The notes: generated by a model from the sequence alone, not told the origin. A DNA stretch of 64,000 bases from Paracoccaceae bacterium (GCA_020446815.1 JAGRDY010000026.1:372001-436000), one strand, 5' to 3'. Shown: positions 45,353 through 55,189, counted from the stretch's first letter. A program made the numbers and translations.

Positions 45353-46558
45353 ATGAAAATCGGGACCCTGATCACTTCGTCTGCGCTGGGTCTGTCCTTG
45401 TTGGTGCAACCCGTAGCGGCGCAGTCAATCGAAGACATTGGCAAGATCATATTGACCTGCGCACTGACACAAGGCTGCGGCGGCGGCAATCCTGGGCCTG
45501 GCCCCGCGCCGACCCCCACCAGGGCCGACGAAACCGTGCGCGCCGACCAGAATGCGCTAAATTACTTCGGATTTCATGCCGGACCGTCCGATGGCCGGAT
45601 GGGGCGCCAGACCCGCTCGGCGATCGCCGATTTTCAGATGTTCATGCAATACCCCGTGACCGGCAGGTTGAACGACTGGGAGCGTGGCAAGCTGATCGAC
45701 AGCTATTATCGCGCCCAGTCCGGTGCGGCCCACGAATATGCCGGGATCATCCAGACCGAGGGCCCGCGCGGTCTGCTGCGTGCCCTCAACCAGCCGCGGA
45801 CCCCGCCTGCGCCAAACCCGCCAGTCGAACCGGTGCCAATCCTGGTCGACAACACAAAGACGCTGCCGGACATTCCCATCCAAAAGGCCGAACTCTCCAT
45901 GGCCCAGCATTGCGGCTCGGTCGATCTTCTGACGCAGGCCAACGGCGGTTTGGTGAACGCCAATGCCATCACAGATGCGTCGCAGGCGCTTGATGAACAG
46001 TTCTGCGCAGCGCGCGACTATGCAATGTCACGCGCCCGACAATTATCCGGTGACGCAAATGGGGCCATCAGCGCCCAGACCCGCGAACAATGCGCACAAT
46101 TCGTGGCCACGATGCAGCCGCTCCTCGATGCGCTGGAGACCACCACGCCTGAAGACCGGATCGCGGCGGCGGAAGCTTTTGCCCTGAACTTCAACGCCCC
46201 CGCGCAGCAACTGCGCGGCATCGGCGAGATCTGTCTGGGCGTCGGTTATCAGACTGATGATGCCAAAGTGGTGCTGGCCGCCGCCATGTTGCTTATCGGG
46301 GCAGGCGAACGCCCCTATGCCGAAGTGCTTGGCCATCATCTGCGGCGTGGTTTCGGCACCACCACAAACGCGGTCAATGCCTCGCGCTGGTACGATATTG
46401 GGCTCGATTCCCTGGATCACGGCGCAACGCCCGCTTTCCTGCCCTCGCAAAGCCGGCAGCGCGCCGGCATCATCCGCGCCGCGATCGAAGCCCCTTCGAC
46501 AATCCCCGGTGCAACGAACATGAGCCTGTTTTTGCCGGATGTGGGCAACGGCAACTGA
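45353..46558 (+). CDS. Exported peptidoglycan-binding domain protein, paralogue 3
   Basis: Protein of 401 residues. Signal peptide (LITSSALGLSLLVQPVAAQS), Cys-bearing linker (LTCALTQGCGGGNPGPGPAP), PG_binding_1-like domain (NALNYFGFHAGPSDGRMGRQ then TRSAIADFQMFMQYPVTGRL), and the shared C-terminal domain (AQHCGSVDLLTQANGG, LDEQFCAARDYAMSRARQLS, GEICLGVGYQTDDAKVVLAA, YAEVLGHHLRRGFGTTTNAV). Closest to paralogue 1. It converges on the CHAT gene, stop to stop within 33 bases. The small hairpin GCCGGAC/GTCCGGC at 46581-46601 lies across the junction. Confidence 0.85.
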   Translation: MKIGTLITSSALGLSLLVQPVAAQSIEDIGKIILTCALTQGCGGGNPGPGPAPTPTRADETVRADQNALNYFGFHAGPSDGRMGRQTRSAIADFQMFMQYPVTGRLNDWERGKLIDSYYRAQSGAAHEYAGIIQTEGPRGLLRALNQPRTPPAPNPPVEPVPILVDNTKTLPDIPIQKAELSMAQHCGSVDLLTQANGGLVNANAITDASQALDEQFCAARDYAMSRARQLSGDANGAISAQTREQCAQFVATMQPLLDALETTTPEDRIAAAEAFALNFNAPAQQLRGIGEICLGVGYQTDDAKVVLAAAMLLIGAGERPYAEVLGHHLRRGFGTTTNAVNASRWYDIGLDSLDHGATPAFLPSQSRQRAGIIRAAIEAPSTIPGATNMSLFLPDVGNGN

Positions 46559-46591
46559 TCGGGCGGCAATAAGACGACCGGCCGGACAGCC

Positions 46592-49500
46592 TCAGTCCGG
46601 CGCTCCAACCAGTTGGAAAGGCGCCCAGATCGACGGATGCGACATGGGCATGGCCGTATCATCGCGCGATGTATCGGCCATCACGCCCGTCATGGCCGCC
46701 CGCAACGCTTGGGCCCGCGAAACCGCGCCCTGCGCGTGCAATACGGTATTTGCCATCAGGCGCGCGGCAACCGCATCCTCGACCGCCCAGTGTGTCACGA
46801 GCAAGGCCCTCGCACCGGCGAAAAAGAAGGCGCGCGCCAGCCCCGACAGGCCCTGCGCATCGGGTCGGTCTCCGGCGGCAGTATTGCAGGCCGACAGTAA
46901 CACCCAATCCGCGTTCAGGCGCAGTTGCGATATCTCCGAGGCCAGCAACAACCCGTCATCGGTCTGCCACGGCCCGATCCTTGCGACATCTGCGGCGGGC
47001 GGCGTCAAGGCCAGAGCCGGTTCAGCCAATTCCGAAAGGCTGCCCGCCAACAGCCCATGTGTAGCAAAATGGACGATTTTCGCGCGGGCAAGTGTGCCAT
47101 TTGCGCTCCAGGCGGCCAGGCGCCGTTCGGTCGCGTCGGCACCAGTGAGGGTCAAGGCGCCCTGCGCGCCGAAGGCCTTTTGCAGCGCCGCGATTTCCCG
47201 CGCTGTTCCGGGCAGGCCCGGCAGCGCGAGAACCGCGGCGCGCCGGGTTTTCGCCGAACGCAACGCATCGGCATCCATGCCGCGAAACGGGCCCGGCGCA
47301 CCACCGAACAGCGGATCACCGATGCCCAGATAGGCGAGCCGTGCCGAACCCGTCCGATCGCGCCGGGCCGGTGATCGCAGCATCTTCAGCGCCGAAACCG
47401 ATGGTACGATCGCCAGATTGCGCTGCGTTCCGAGCCATTTGGCATCGCGCAGGCTTTGCGCCGTCACCGGCGCGTCGGGCGATGGTTCGCTCAGCAATGC
47501 CGCGAAAGGCAGGGATAGCAGGCTGCCTTGCGGCGCGATGATCCAGGTTTGCTTGCTGGCCAGCAGCCCGGCAATCGCCGGATCGCCGAACAATTCGGCA
47601 TAGATCTGCGAGGCCAGATGGAAATCGAACGGCAATGTCAATGCGGAAGATGCGCCCTGCGGTTGCACTGGCGCGCGCACACCGGGCGAAGCCCGCCGGC
47701 CCAGCATCGCATGAAAGCGGCCGACCTGACGGGCAAGCGCGTCGGCGCGCACCGCCAAAGGCGCATATCGTACAGTGTCATTGGTGACAGCCCAGACATG
47801 GCCCGGATGATCATCCGCGCCAGGGTGCGGCGCGAGGATGACAAGGGCTTCGTCTGCCTTCAGAAAAGCGCCTTGGCGTAGTTCTTGCAGGGAAACCGGT
47901 CGCGGGGCAACCAGTTCGGCGAATTCCGGTGCCAGAGCCGATAGGTTCTTTTCCAGGCTAGCGATCTGCGCGCCCAAACTGTGGCGCATTTCAACCACCT
48001 CGGAAAGATCCTGGCTGGGCCTGCCTGCGCCCGTGACAATGCCCGCGAAGGCGGCGTCCGCTTCGCTGCGCGCCTTTTGCGCGGTTTCCCAGCTTTCCAC
48101 CAGCGCACCCAGCCCATGATTGTTCGCCGAACTTCGCGCCGCCGCGCGCCGGATCGCCCGGCCGGCGATATCGGCGCCCTGAAGCTGGGCGTCGCGGAAC
48201 GCCTCGTCCACCAGACCCGCACGCGACAGGCCGTATTGCGCAAGCGTTGCGTCGCTGTATGTCAGGATCTTCTGCAGGAGCTGGCCATTCGACCAGGCGG
48301 ATTGGGCGGCGTAATTGTCGGTCGCGTCATACCCCGTGGCGGCGATGCTGCGCGCCGCGAGAACCGACCTTGTTGCCAATGATTTGCGCGCATGTCGCAA
48401 TGCCTCGATCGGCCGTTTCAACCCCACCAGGGCCCGCGCCAGCTTTTCGCTGGCGATCGCGGCTTGCAACGTGTCGGGCCCATATACCCTTTCGGCGTTT
48501 GCCGCGTTCCGTTCCAGCAGCGCCAGCGCTTCGGGCGCCTTGCCATTGCGCAGCAGAAAGTCGGCGTAATTCGCGTTCGCCTCCTGAACCATCGGATGGG
48601 CCGGCGAGATGAGCCGCTGCGTCACGATCCGCACCGCCTTGCGGTGTTCGCGGTCGGCCTTGTCAAAGCTCTCGGTATGGCCCACGAGTTGCGCAAGCTT
48701 TATCCGGGCGGCAAGCACCGGAAAGGCATCCGCCCCAAGCGCGGCTTCAAGCAGCGCGACAGCTTCGCGTTGCAAGGCCATTGCTTCATGCAGTTTTCCG
48801 CCCCGAACCAGGATATCGGCGTTGGATTGTTTGATATAGGCGAAATCCTTGTGCCCGTCAGGCAAAGCCAGCCGCGCGATGCGCAGGCGTTCAGCATTGG
48901 CCGCTCGGGCTTCGTCCAGCCGGTCCAGTCCGATCAGCAAGGCGGCGTAATTGCCAAGCGGTTCGATGAGGCTCGGGTCATCGACGCCGGATTTTTCGCG
49001 CTGATAGCGCAGGCTGTCGGTGACCAGCGCCAACGCCTCGTCCATCTGTCCAAGGGCGGCCAGCGCCTTGGCAAGCATCGCTCTGGCGTCCATCGACGCG
49101 GCATCGGACGGCGCGAAGCCTGCGGGATGATGGCTCAATACATCGCGCAACAGCGGTTCGGCATCGCGCGGGCGGATCAGAAAGATCAGGTCACGCGCCT
49201 GATCGAGCTTGCGCGCCAGAGTCAGCGGGTCGGCGGGCCCCAAGAGCCGTTCGGACCTGGCGACAAGCTGGGCGTGAATCGGCTCGGCATCGGCATAGCG
49301 GCCCAGCCTGTCCAGCAACCCCGCAAGGCTGGCCTGCCGGTCCATGGTTTCCGGCGCATCAGGTCCGAGAACGGCCACGCTGCGCGCCACGACATCGGTC
49401 AAGACCACGACCGCCGTTCCGGTTTCGCCCATCTTGTCGAGCAACAGCGCCGTATCGCCTGAACTGGCAAGGGTGTCGGGGTGATCGGGGCCGAGGGCGT

Positions 49501-49945
49501 CTTGACGGCCGAGCGCCGCCCAGGCGCTGTATTCGGCCGCCTGCGCGATATCGCCGGTCGCCTCGAAGGCTTCGGAGGCAAGGCTCACAACCTTCAGCGT
49601 CAGAAGATTGTCGGGGCCAAGCGCCGCCTCAAGGCGCGGCACGACATCCACAAGCAGCGCGAGCGCCTCCGCCCCCCTGCCCTGCGCCAGCAAGGACCGG
49701 GCCAGCAGTGACAGCGCGCCAATGGTTTCCTGCGTGGCAAGGCCAGCCTGGCCCCGCACCTCATGAAAGGCTTGGCGCGACAATCGTTCGGCCGCATCGA
49801 ACCGGCCTTCGCGAAAGGCGGAATCGGCTTTCGATAACGGCGTTTCGAACGCCGCGTCCTGTGCAATCGCGGGCGGGGAGAACAACATGCAGAAAAGGGC
49901 GATCACGCACGGGCAGCACCCACCCCGGATCCTGCCCCTATTCAT
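46592..49945 (-). CDS. Exported TPR-CHAT protease
   Basis: Protein of 1117 residues. A signal peptide (VIALFCMLFSPPAIAQD) leads into a long array of TPR-like repeats of the kinesin-light-chain type (LGPDHPDTLASSGDTALLLD; LGPDAPETMDRQASLAGLLD; about residues 40-560). After a helical linker the CHAT domain (caspase-HetF-associated, clan CD) fills about residues 780-1110. The catalytic pair is visible: His in IVHFATHG (about 963) and Cys in WVLLSACNTAAGD (about 1020). CHAT proteins cleave partner proteins after a sensing step. Last gene of the minus-strand operon begun by the response regulator; its start overlaps the previous gene by 8 bases. Confidence 0.9.
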   Translation of the reverse strand: MNRGRIRGGCCPCVIALFCMLFSPPAIAQDAAFETPLSKADSAFREGRFDAAERLSRQAFHEVRGQAGLATQETIGALSLLARSLLAQGRGAEALALLVDVVPRLEAALGPDNLLTLKVVSLASEAFEATGDIAQAAEYSAWAALGRQDALGPDHPDTLASSGDTALLLDKMGETGTAVVVLTDVVARSVAVLGPDAPETMDRQASLAGLLDRLGRYADAEPIHAQLVARSERLLGPADPLTLARKLDQARDLIFLIRPRDAEPLLRDVLSHHPAGFAPSDAASMDARAMLAKALAALGQMDEALALVTDSLRYQREKSGVDDPSLIEPLGNYAALLIGLDRLDEARAANAERLRIARLALPDGHKDFAYIKQSNADILVRGGKLHEAMALQREAVALLEAALGADAFPVLAARIKLAQLVGHTESFDKADREHRKAVRIVTQRLISPAHPMVQEANANYADFLLRNGKAPEALALLERNAANAERVYGPDTLQAAIASEKLARALVGLKRPIEALRHARKSLATRSVLAARSIAATGYDATDNYAAQSAWSNGQLLQKILTYSDATLAQYGLSRAGLVDEAFRDAQLQGADIAGRAIRRAAARSSANNHGLGALVESWETAQKARSEADAAFAGIVTGAGRPSQDLSEVVEMRHSLGAQIASLEKNLSALAPEFAELVAPRPVSLQELRQGAFLKADEALVILAPHPGADDHPGHVWAVTNDTVRYAPLAVRADALARQVGRFHAMLGRRASPGVRAPVQPQGASSALTLPFDFHLASQIYAELFGDPAIAGLLASKQTWIIAPQGSLLSLPFAALLSEPSPDAPVTAQSLRDAKWLGTQRNLAIVPSVSALKMLRSPARRDRTGSARLAYLGIGDPLFGGAPGPFRGMDADALRSAKTRRAAVLALPGLPGTAREIAALQKAFGAQGALTLTGADATERRLAAWSANGTLARAKIVHFATHGLLAGSLSELAEPALALTPPAADVARIGPWQTDDGLLLASEISQLRLNADWVLLSACNTAAGDRPDAQGLSGLARAFFFAGARALLVTHWAVEDAVAARLMANTVLHAQGAVSRAQALRAAMTGVMADTSRDDTAMPMSHPSIWAPFQLVGAPD

Positions 49946-50612
49946 CGCAGCTTTGCGCCTGCGCGCGCGGAGCGAGAAAGACCACCCCGGCGCTGATGTC
50001 GGTCGTGTTGCGGATGGTGACGATCACTTCGCCACAGCGATCGGGCCACCATTCGACATAGGCCCCGAACCCCAGAATGCCGGTGTCCGAGCCGATATCG
50101 GACGTCAGAATCTCGCCTTCGGCGGTTCTGACGACAAGATCGATATCCGCCGCCCCCGCCCCCTTCTTCAACCGGGCTTCGGCTATGGCGTGTTCATTGG
50201 CGGCAACAAGCAGGCGAAATTCCTCTTCCGCGCCGCCCGCGAGCGTGCTGTCATACCGGTTGGGGCCGGATATCACGCCGCGCCCCCGGCTTTCCAGGCG
50301 GGCGATCCCGGTGCGGTAAAGCCCGCTATCGGCATCCACCGCGCGCAAGCGCGCCATCAGACCGGCCACGCCCCAGGGATCATCACCGGCCAAAGTTGCG
50401 CCGCCGCCCAGCAGGGCGCTGATCACCGCGACGAGCAGATCCCCGTCGCCGGTTTCAAGAGCCAAGGGCGCAAGCGTTTCCGCCGCCTGGCGCAGTTCGT
50501 CCGAATTGGCGGTTTCGGCCGCTGCGATCCGTGCCCCCGAAAGGGTCGAAGCGCCAAGGCAGGCGCCGAGCAGAATTGCCCGGACGGCTCGCCGCCAAAG
50601 TCGATGCGCCAT
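49938..50612 (-). CDS. Exported protein of unknown function, PPC-like
   Basis: Protein of 224 residues with a signal peptide (AILLGACLGASTLSGARIAAAE). A helical part (LRQAAETLAPLALETGDGDL) is followed by a beta-rich domain that begins FRLLVAANEHAIAEARLKKG and contains DIDLVVRTAEGEILTSDIGS and VEWWPDRCGEVIVTIRNTTD, the arrangement seen in bacterial pre-peptidase C-terminal (PPC) beta-sandwich domains. I see no catalytic motif. It sits between the caspase and CHAT genes and may be a secreted partner. The chosen start gives a proper signal peptide; the longer frame upstream has none. Confidence 0.75.
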   Translation of the reverse strand: MAHRLWRRAVRAILLGACLGASTLSGARIAAAETANSDELRQAAETLAPLALETGDGDLLVAVISALLGGGATLAGDDPWGVAGLMARLRAVDADSGLYRTGIARLESRGRGVISGPNRYDSTLAGGAEEEFRLLVAANEHAIAEARLKKGAGAADIDLVVRTAEGEILTSDIGSDTGILGFGAYVEWWPDRCGEVIVTIRNTTDISAGVVFLAPRAQAQSCDE

Positions 50613-50737
50613 CCCGCCTTCGCGCCCGCAAACCGGGCTTTGACACCGGTCAGACACGCTTTCGTGCCCCCCTTTATGTTTCAGCGGCAATCGTAATCGG
50701 CGACGGATATGTCGACAAGTGCCGCGCAAATGGCCTG

Positions 50738-52990
50738 TCACTGGGTCAGGCCGGTTTTCAAGGCGACGATGGCGGCACGCGCAACGGCCTGCCCGCCAGC
50801 AACCGTCTTTTTGCCCCGTGTCTCCGCGTCCGCCGAACGCAGCCCATCCAACAGGCCGGCCCCCTGCACCAAACCGCCCCGCACCGCGCTGAGGTTCGGA
50901 AGATCGCCTTCGAGATGCCTGAAATCGGTGGCAAACAAGGCATCCGGGTCGGCTTCGGTGGCAAGAATAACCAGAAACACGGCGCCTGTCGGAACCTCGT
51001 GCCGCGCATCCCCTCGCAGATCCTCGACATAATTGACCGAACGGCTTTCACCGGGGCCGACGCGCAACCCGAACCAGTCGCCATCGGCATAGCCGCGCAG
51101 GTAAAAGACCCGGCCCTGCGGATCAAGGTAAAGCGGCGACACATCCAGCGCGGCCGCGCTGTCGTTGCGAACATCTATCCGGACGGCATCGCAATGGCCG
51201 ATCATCGGGATTGGCGCGCCAGGGCCGGTTGCAAGCGTCTCGAAGACAGGTTGACCCCAGTTGGCGTCGGCGCGGCAATCCGCCTCGGCCCGTTGCGCCA
51301 CCGAAGCCCGGCCTACGGCAAGTGTGACCGAGAGTTCCGAAGATGGCTTCTGGGCGGACAGCGCCTTGGCAATGCTCAATATGCGCGCGGCCTTCGCGAT
51401 CTGTCCGAGCGCACCGGCAAGATCCTCGGCAGAAAAGGAAGCCAGCGGCAGGGCGTAGGGCGCAACGCCGGATTCCGGGCCGATGCCCCTGGCCGCGACA
51501 ATCTCCAAACGGGTGCCGCGAATGGCTAGACGAATGTCGGCATCTGCGGGATCGGGCACGATTTTCAACGGGCTCAGCGGGGCCAGCAGGCGCAGCGCGT
51601 CATCGATGCGCCGCGCCACCTGCGGCGAGCCGCCGGCAGTACCGGGCGGTGGCAGCACCAGCCGCAGGCCCGCACCGGCACCGGGCACGATCTGAATCGC
51701 TTCGAATTGGCCGATACGGTCGGCGAGCCATCGTTCACGATACGCGTCCGGTGACAGCCCTTCGGCGCGGATGGCCGCGTCTATCCGGTCGATGCCGCCA
51801 TCCGGCGCGCCCACCAGATCCGCGGTGGATTGATCAAGCGCCACATCCCGCACGATCAGATCGGCCAATATGCCCGCATCACGCGCAGCCGGATCACGCA
51901 TTTGCAGCACCGCGCCAGTTTGCAGCCCCGCAAGCGATCCGGCCTTCACGATCACGACGTTTTCAGAAATGTAGCCAAGCCCAAAACGCGTCACCCCCTG
52001 CCTGGCAACCATCGACGGCGCCGCCAGATCGCCGACAAAAAGCGGATCGGGCAGACCGGCGCCCCATCCCCACAAATCCCTGCGGATATCCCGTGCCAAA
52101 TCGCCGAAACTGTCGCCACCGGGGGTGTTCAACGCCTCTACCAGCGACTTGGTAAAGACACCGTGGACCCGCGTTCCGGTGCCTGTCTCAAAAACCATCT
52201 CGATCGCCTTCCGGGACGGATGTGCCGCGAAAAACCCGACAAAGCGCCCCTTGCCCAACGGATCGCCGGGCACATCATACCCCGATTCAATGGGCGAAAC
52301 GCTCGATACCGGCCGCACGCGCGGCGGATTGCCATCGCGGAGCCTGCCCCGCGCGAGTGCTGCCAAATCCACATAGCGCGCCGCCATGCCTTCTGGCCCA
52401 TCGCGGTTCAACGTTCCTGAATGGCAACTGTCGGCGACGAACCAGACGGCCGCGCCCTTGCGCATGATCGCGCCGATGGCCATGCCGAACTCATCGTCAA
52501 GGATATGGTTGACGATGGTCACGCCATCCTCGTCGCGACGCAGCGCAACGTCCGAGGGCAGAAAAATCTCGTTCAGGCCGTCTTCCTCGCCCGATCCTGT
52601 CTCATCCGGCCCGACAGGGATCTGCGCGCCATGGCCCGACAAATAGATCAGGATTTCATCCCCCGGCCCGGATTCGGCGGCGATAGCGGCCAAGGCGCGC
52701 AGAATCCCCGCGCGGGTGGGCTGGCCCACGCTTTGCCCGGCCCTTTGCGCCGATGTCGTCGCCATGAGGCGGATCGGCACCGCATCGCCCCAGATACGGC
52801 GCAAGGTATCGCGCAGCAGCAAGACATCGTTCACCGGGCCTTCAAGATCAGGCAGGCCGCTTTGTTCGTCATAATCCGCAACCCCGATCAAGAGCGCCTG
52901 ACGCCGGGCGGCCCACGCCTGCGCGGCCATGCCCCCTGTAGCCAGGACCAGAACCAGAACCAGAACCGCGGCGGCACGGATCGGCCCCAT
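50738..52990 (-). CDS. Caspase-fold (peptidase C14) exported protease
   Basis: Protein of 750 residues from the ATG that gives a clean signal peptide (AAAVLVLVLVLATGGMAAQA). The caspase domain follows: strand RRQALLIGVADYDEQSGLPD, His120 in YLSGHGAQ and Cys189 in WFVADSCHSG, then an acidic pocket loop and VHGVFTKSLVEALNTPGGDS. The C-terminal half holds a region with SENVVIVKAGSLAGLQTGAV and a domain typical of DUF4384-like envelope proteins (VRIDVRNDSAAALDVSPLYL then DWFGLRVGPGES). A longer start at 53113 overlapping the previous gene is possible but spoils the signal peptide. It is probably periplasmic; the target is unknown. Confidence 0.9.
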   Translation of the reverse strand: MGPIRAAAVLVLVLVLATGGMAAQAWAARRQALLIGVADYDEQSGLPDLEGPVNDVLLLRDTLRRIWGDAVPIRLMATTSAQRAGQSVGQPTRAGILRALAAIAAESGPGDEILIYLSGHGAQIPVGPDETGSGEEDGLNEIFLPSDVALRRDEDGVTIVNHILDDEFGMAIGAIMRKGAAVWFVADSCHSGTLNRDGPEGMAARYVDLAALARGRLRDGNPPRVRPVSSVSPIESGYDVPGDPLGKGRFVGFFAAHPSRKAIEMVFETGTGTRVHGVFTKSLVEALNTPGGDSFGDLARDIRRDLWGWGAGLPDPLFVGDLAAPSMVARQGVTRFGLGYISENVVIVKAGSLAGLQTGAVLQMRDPAARDAGILADLIVRDVALDQSTADLVGAPDGGIDRIDAAIRAEGLSPDAYRERWLADRIGQFEAIQIVPGAGAGLRLVLPPPGTAGGSPQVARRIDDALRLLAPLSPLKIVPDPADADIRLAIRGTRLEIVAARGIGPESGVAPYALPLASFSAEDLAGALGQIAKAARILSIAKALSAQKPSSELSVTLAVGRASVAQRAEADCRADANWGQPVFETLATGPGAPIPMIGHCDAVRIDVRNDSAAALDVSPLYLDPQGRVFYLRGYADGDWFGLRVGPGESRSVNYVEDLRGDARHEVPTGAVFLVILATEADPDALFATDFRHLEGDLPNLSAVRGGLVQGAGLLDGLRSADAETRGKKTVAGGQAVARAAIVALKTGLTQ

Positions 52991-53102
52991 ATTCCAGGGG
53001 CCATGACGTTCCGGCCCGAGCTTCGGTCGCTTGTTTGCCGCCCTTCTCTTGGCCCGAACGCGAAAGGCGATGGCTGGTGTTTTCCTGCAAAGTGGAAGCG
53101 CT

Positions 53103-53741
53103 TCAATAGGCATATAGCCAGACCATCCTGGACCGATCTCCTTCATGTTCCAGATCGATCGTGATCTTGCCGTCCGCAGCCTTTCGCTTTCCGACAAGGC
53201 ATCTGGCGACATGCGGCGCGGACATCCTGGGGCAAAGAATCGCACCGTCCGCGCCCCTTGCACTGAAACGGACGGTGCCCGCGCCGAAATGCATGCTGCC
53301 GATCGTGATCGGCCAGTCACCGGCGATCAGGGTAATCTGCGACGGCAAACCGGGTTCAAGCGAAACCGATCCTATGGTGATCCGCGCAATTCCCGCCGCT
53401 TCGAGCCGATCGATCCTTGCCAGATCGGATTGGTTCGCACGCGCAAGAAACCGCGCCTCGGATATCCATGCGGCAATCGAATCATCCGGATCTCCGCCGT
53501 CGGCGCCGACCAGATGAACGGATGGCCGTCCCTGCCCGGGTGGCTGCAACAGCTGTAACGCGCGCAGCCCACCAATGATCAGTTCGGCTTGTCGGCTTTC
53601 ACGGCCATGCTGCAAAAGGGTGATAGCCGCCTCGACCTGCGACGGGCTCTGCGCGGCTGCCGGTATTGCCGACAACCCCACAACAGCCGCTATGGCCCAT
53701 CGTGCGAGGCCGCGCAATGCGGTAGGGCGCATCGGTGTCAT
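53103..53741 (-). CDS. Small exported protein of unknown function
   Basis: Protein of 212 residues with a signal peptide (WAIAAVVGLSAIPAAAQSPS). A helical segment (VEAAITLLQHGRESRQAELI then IGGLRALQLLQ) precedes a beta-rich part (ARITIGSVSLEPGLPSQITL; MHFGAGTVRFSARGADGAIL). It has two cysteines (ILCPRM, ARCLVG), perhaps a disulphide. It overlaps the kinase gene by 4 bases (ATGA), so it is tightly co-expressed. The helical part resembles that of the protein at 49938-50612 in layout. A role as signal input for the kinase or cofactor for the caspase is speculative. Confidence 0.75.
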   Translation of the reverse strand: MTPMRPTALRGLARWAIAAVVGLSAIPAAAQSPSQVEAAITLLQHGRESRQAELIIGGLRALQLLQPPGQGRPSVHLVGADGGDPDDSIAAWISEARFLARANQSDLARIDRLEAAGIARITIGSVSLEPGLPSQITLIAGDWPITIGSMHFGAGTVRFSARGADGAILCPRMSAPHVARCLVGKRKAADGKITIDLEHEGDRSRMVWLYAY

Positions 53742-55189
53742 GACTGTGCCTCCGGCCGGTTGTTGCGGGCGTCACATTCAACCACGGCCAGCCCGGTTAT
53801 GACAACTTCCGCGATGCTGTCCGACGGCGTGATGGCCGCCGAGAACCCATGCCGGGCAACGATCGCCTTGACCAGGCTGAGCCCGATCCCGGTGCCCGGA
53901 ACATCGCCCGCCGATCTCGCGCGGGAAAACCGCTCGAAGGCGGAGTTGCGCACATCTTCAGGAAACCCGTATCCGGTGTTGCTGACCGAAAGACGAAACC
54001 GCGCGCCCTGCCGCGTCAATGCGATGCGGATCTGGGCGCCGGCTGGCGCATATTTCGCGGCATTGCTCAGAAGATTGCCGATCATCAGGTCGATGAGCTG
54101 CCGATTGCCCGCAATGCGTATGCCGCGGGCTATCTCGGCCTTTACCGTGCGATCGCGGGATTCGAGCAGATCGGCGAGATCGTCGACGGCATTTTCCGTG
54201 AGTCCTGAAAGATCAATGCCCGCCTGCATGGGGATTTCGACCTGCGCCTCCAGCCGGAAAAGCTGCATGATGCTGTGCAGACGCGCGTTGGCGACGTCTA
54301 TGGTGCGATCCATATCGGCCGCGATGCGCGACCGTGCCTCTTGGCTCTCTGCTCGCGACAGCCGTGACAAGTCGCTCCTGATGACCTGAAGCGGTGTTTT
54401 CATTTCATGCGCCATCGTCGCTGAAAGGTCCCGCAACCCCGAAACCAGATCATCAAAGCGCGGCAGAACCCTGTTGAGCCTTTCGGTCAGATCGCGCAAT
54501 TCCGGCGCGGGAACGTCATCGGGCATGCGCAACCCGGTTTCGCCGGAAGCCACCCGTTCAAGCCGTGCGTTTATTTCCAAAAGCCCGTCCCTGTAGCGCC
54601 GCACATGGTTCAGATGCAGCATTCCCCCGACCATCATCGCCAGCGCCAGCCCGAACCAGACGGCGATGACCGTTTGGCGCGCGGCGCGCCCTTCAAGCCC
54701 CGGATCAGGGCTGGCGATGGCCAGCGCCACATCCGACATGGGGGCAGCCCAGCGTTTCGACAAAGTGGCGATGTCGGGGGCAAGGACACGGTAATCCCGG
54801 CCTGCAAAAGTGATCCGGCCGGCCCCGCCCTTGCGGACCGGCGCGAGAATATCGGCCGCGATTGCCGGTACTGCACGGTGCGGGCTCCATTGCCCCCCGC
54901 GCAGCCGCCAGACCGCGATCAGGACAGGGTCGGGCTTGCCGGGAAAGCCCGCGTCCAGCGCATCGAGTTTCTGGCTGAGCCCCGACAAGCCGCCCTCTTC
55001 CAGCGCCGAAAGGACATCGGCTTCAACCGAACGCAGGCGCGTGTTCTCTGCCTGCTGCACCTTGCTCAGAACGACCCAGGACAGCAAGAGCGCCAGTGCC
55101 GTTGCGACAAGCAAAGCCATGAACAGCAGCATTCCACCCGACAGCCGTGAAAAGAGGCCGGTTTGCCTGTCGGGTGCTGCGCCATTCAT
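53738..55189 (-). CDS. Sensor histidine kinase of the protease/Srf cluster
   Basis: Membrane kinase of 483 residues. Helix 1 (MLLFMALLVATALALLLSWV) and helix 2 (VIAVWFGLALAMMVGGMLHL, about 185-205) flank a periplasmic sensor region of some 140 residues. HAMP, then the H-box SATMAHEMKTPLQVIRSDLS, N-box LLSNAAKYAPAG, G-boxes NTGYGFP and GTGIGLSLVKAIVARHG. It lacks the double-glycine DxGPG box of the two other kinases in the window and is of a different subtype. Its start overlaps the response regulator stop by 4 bases. It probably reads a periplasmic state and controls the cluster. Confidence 0.92.
   Translation of the reverse strand: MNGAAPDRQTGLFSRLSGGMLLFMALLVATALALLLSWVVLSKVQQAENTRLRSVEADVLSALEEGGLSGLSQKLDALDAGFPGKPDPVLIAVWRLRGGQWSPHRAVPAIAADILAPVRKGGAGRITFAGRDYRVLAPDIATLSKRWAAPMSDVALAIASPDPGLEGRAARQTVIAVWFGLALAMMVGGMLHLNHVRRYRDGLLEINARLERVASGETGLRMPDDVPAPELRDLTERLNRVLPRFDDLVSGLRDLSATMAHEMKTPLQVIRSDLSRLSRAESQEARSRIAADMDRTIDVANARLHSIMQLFRLEAQVEIPMQAGIDLSGLTENAVDDLADLLESRDRTVKAEIARGIRIAGNRQLIDLMIGNLLSNAAKYAPAGAQIRIALTRQGARFRLSVSNTGYGFPEDVRNSAFERFSRARSAGDVPGTGIGLSLVKAIVARHGFSAAITPSDSIAEVVITGLAVVECDARNNRPEAQS

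Noticed and set aside
42307-46558. Paralogue array as a duplicated operon
   Set aside because: Each copy has its own operator-promoter and the first has a strong terminator, so they are separate transcription units.
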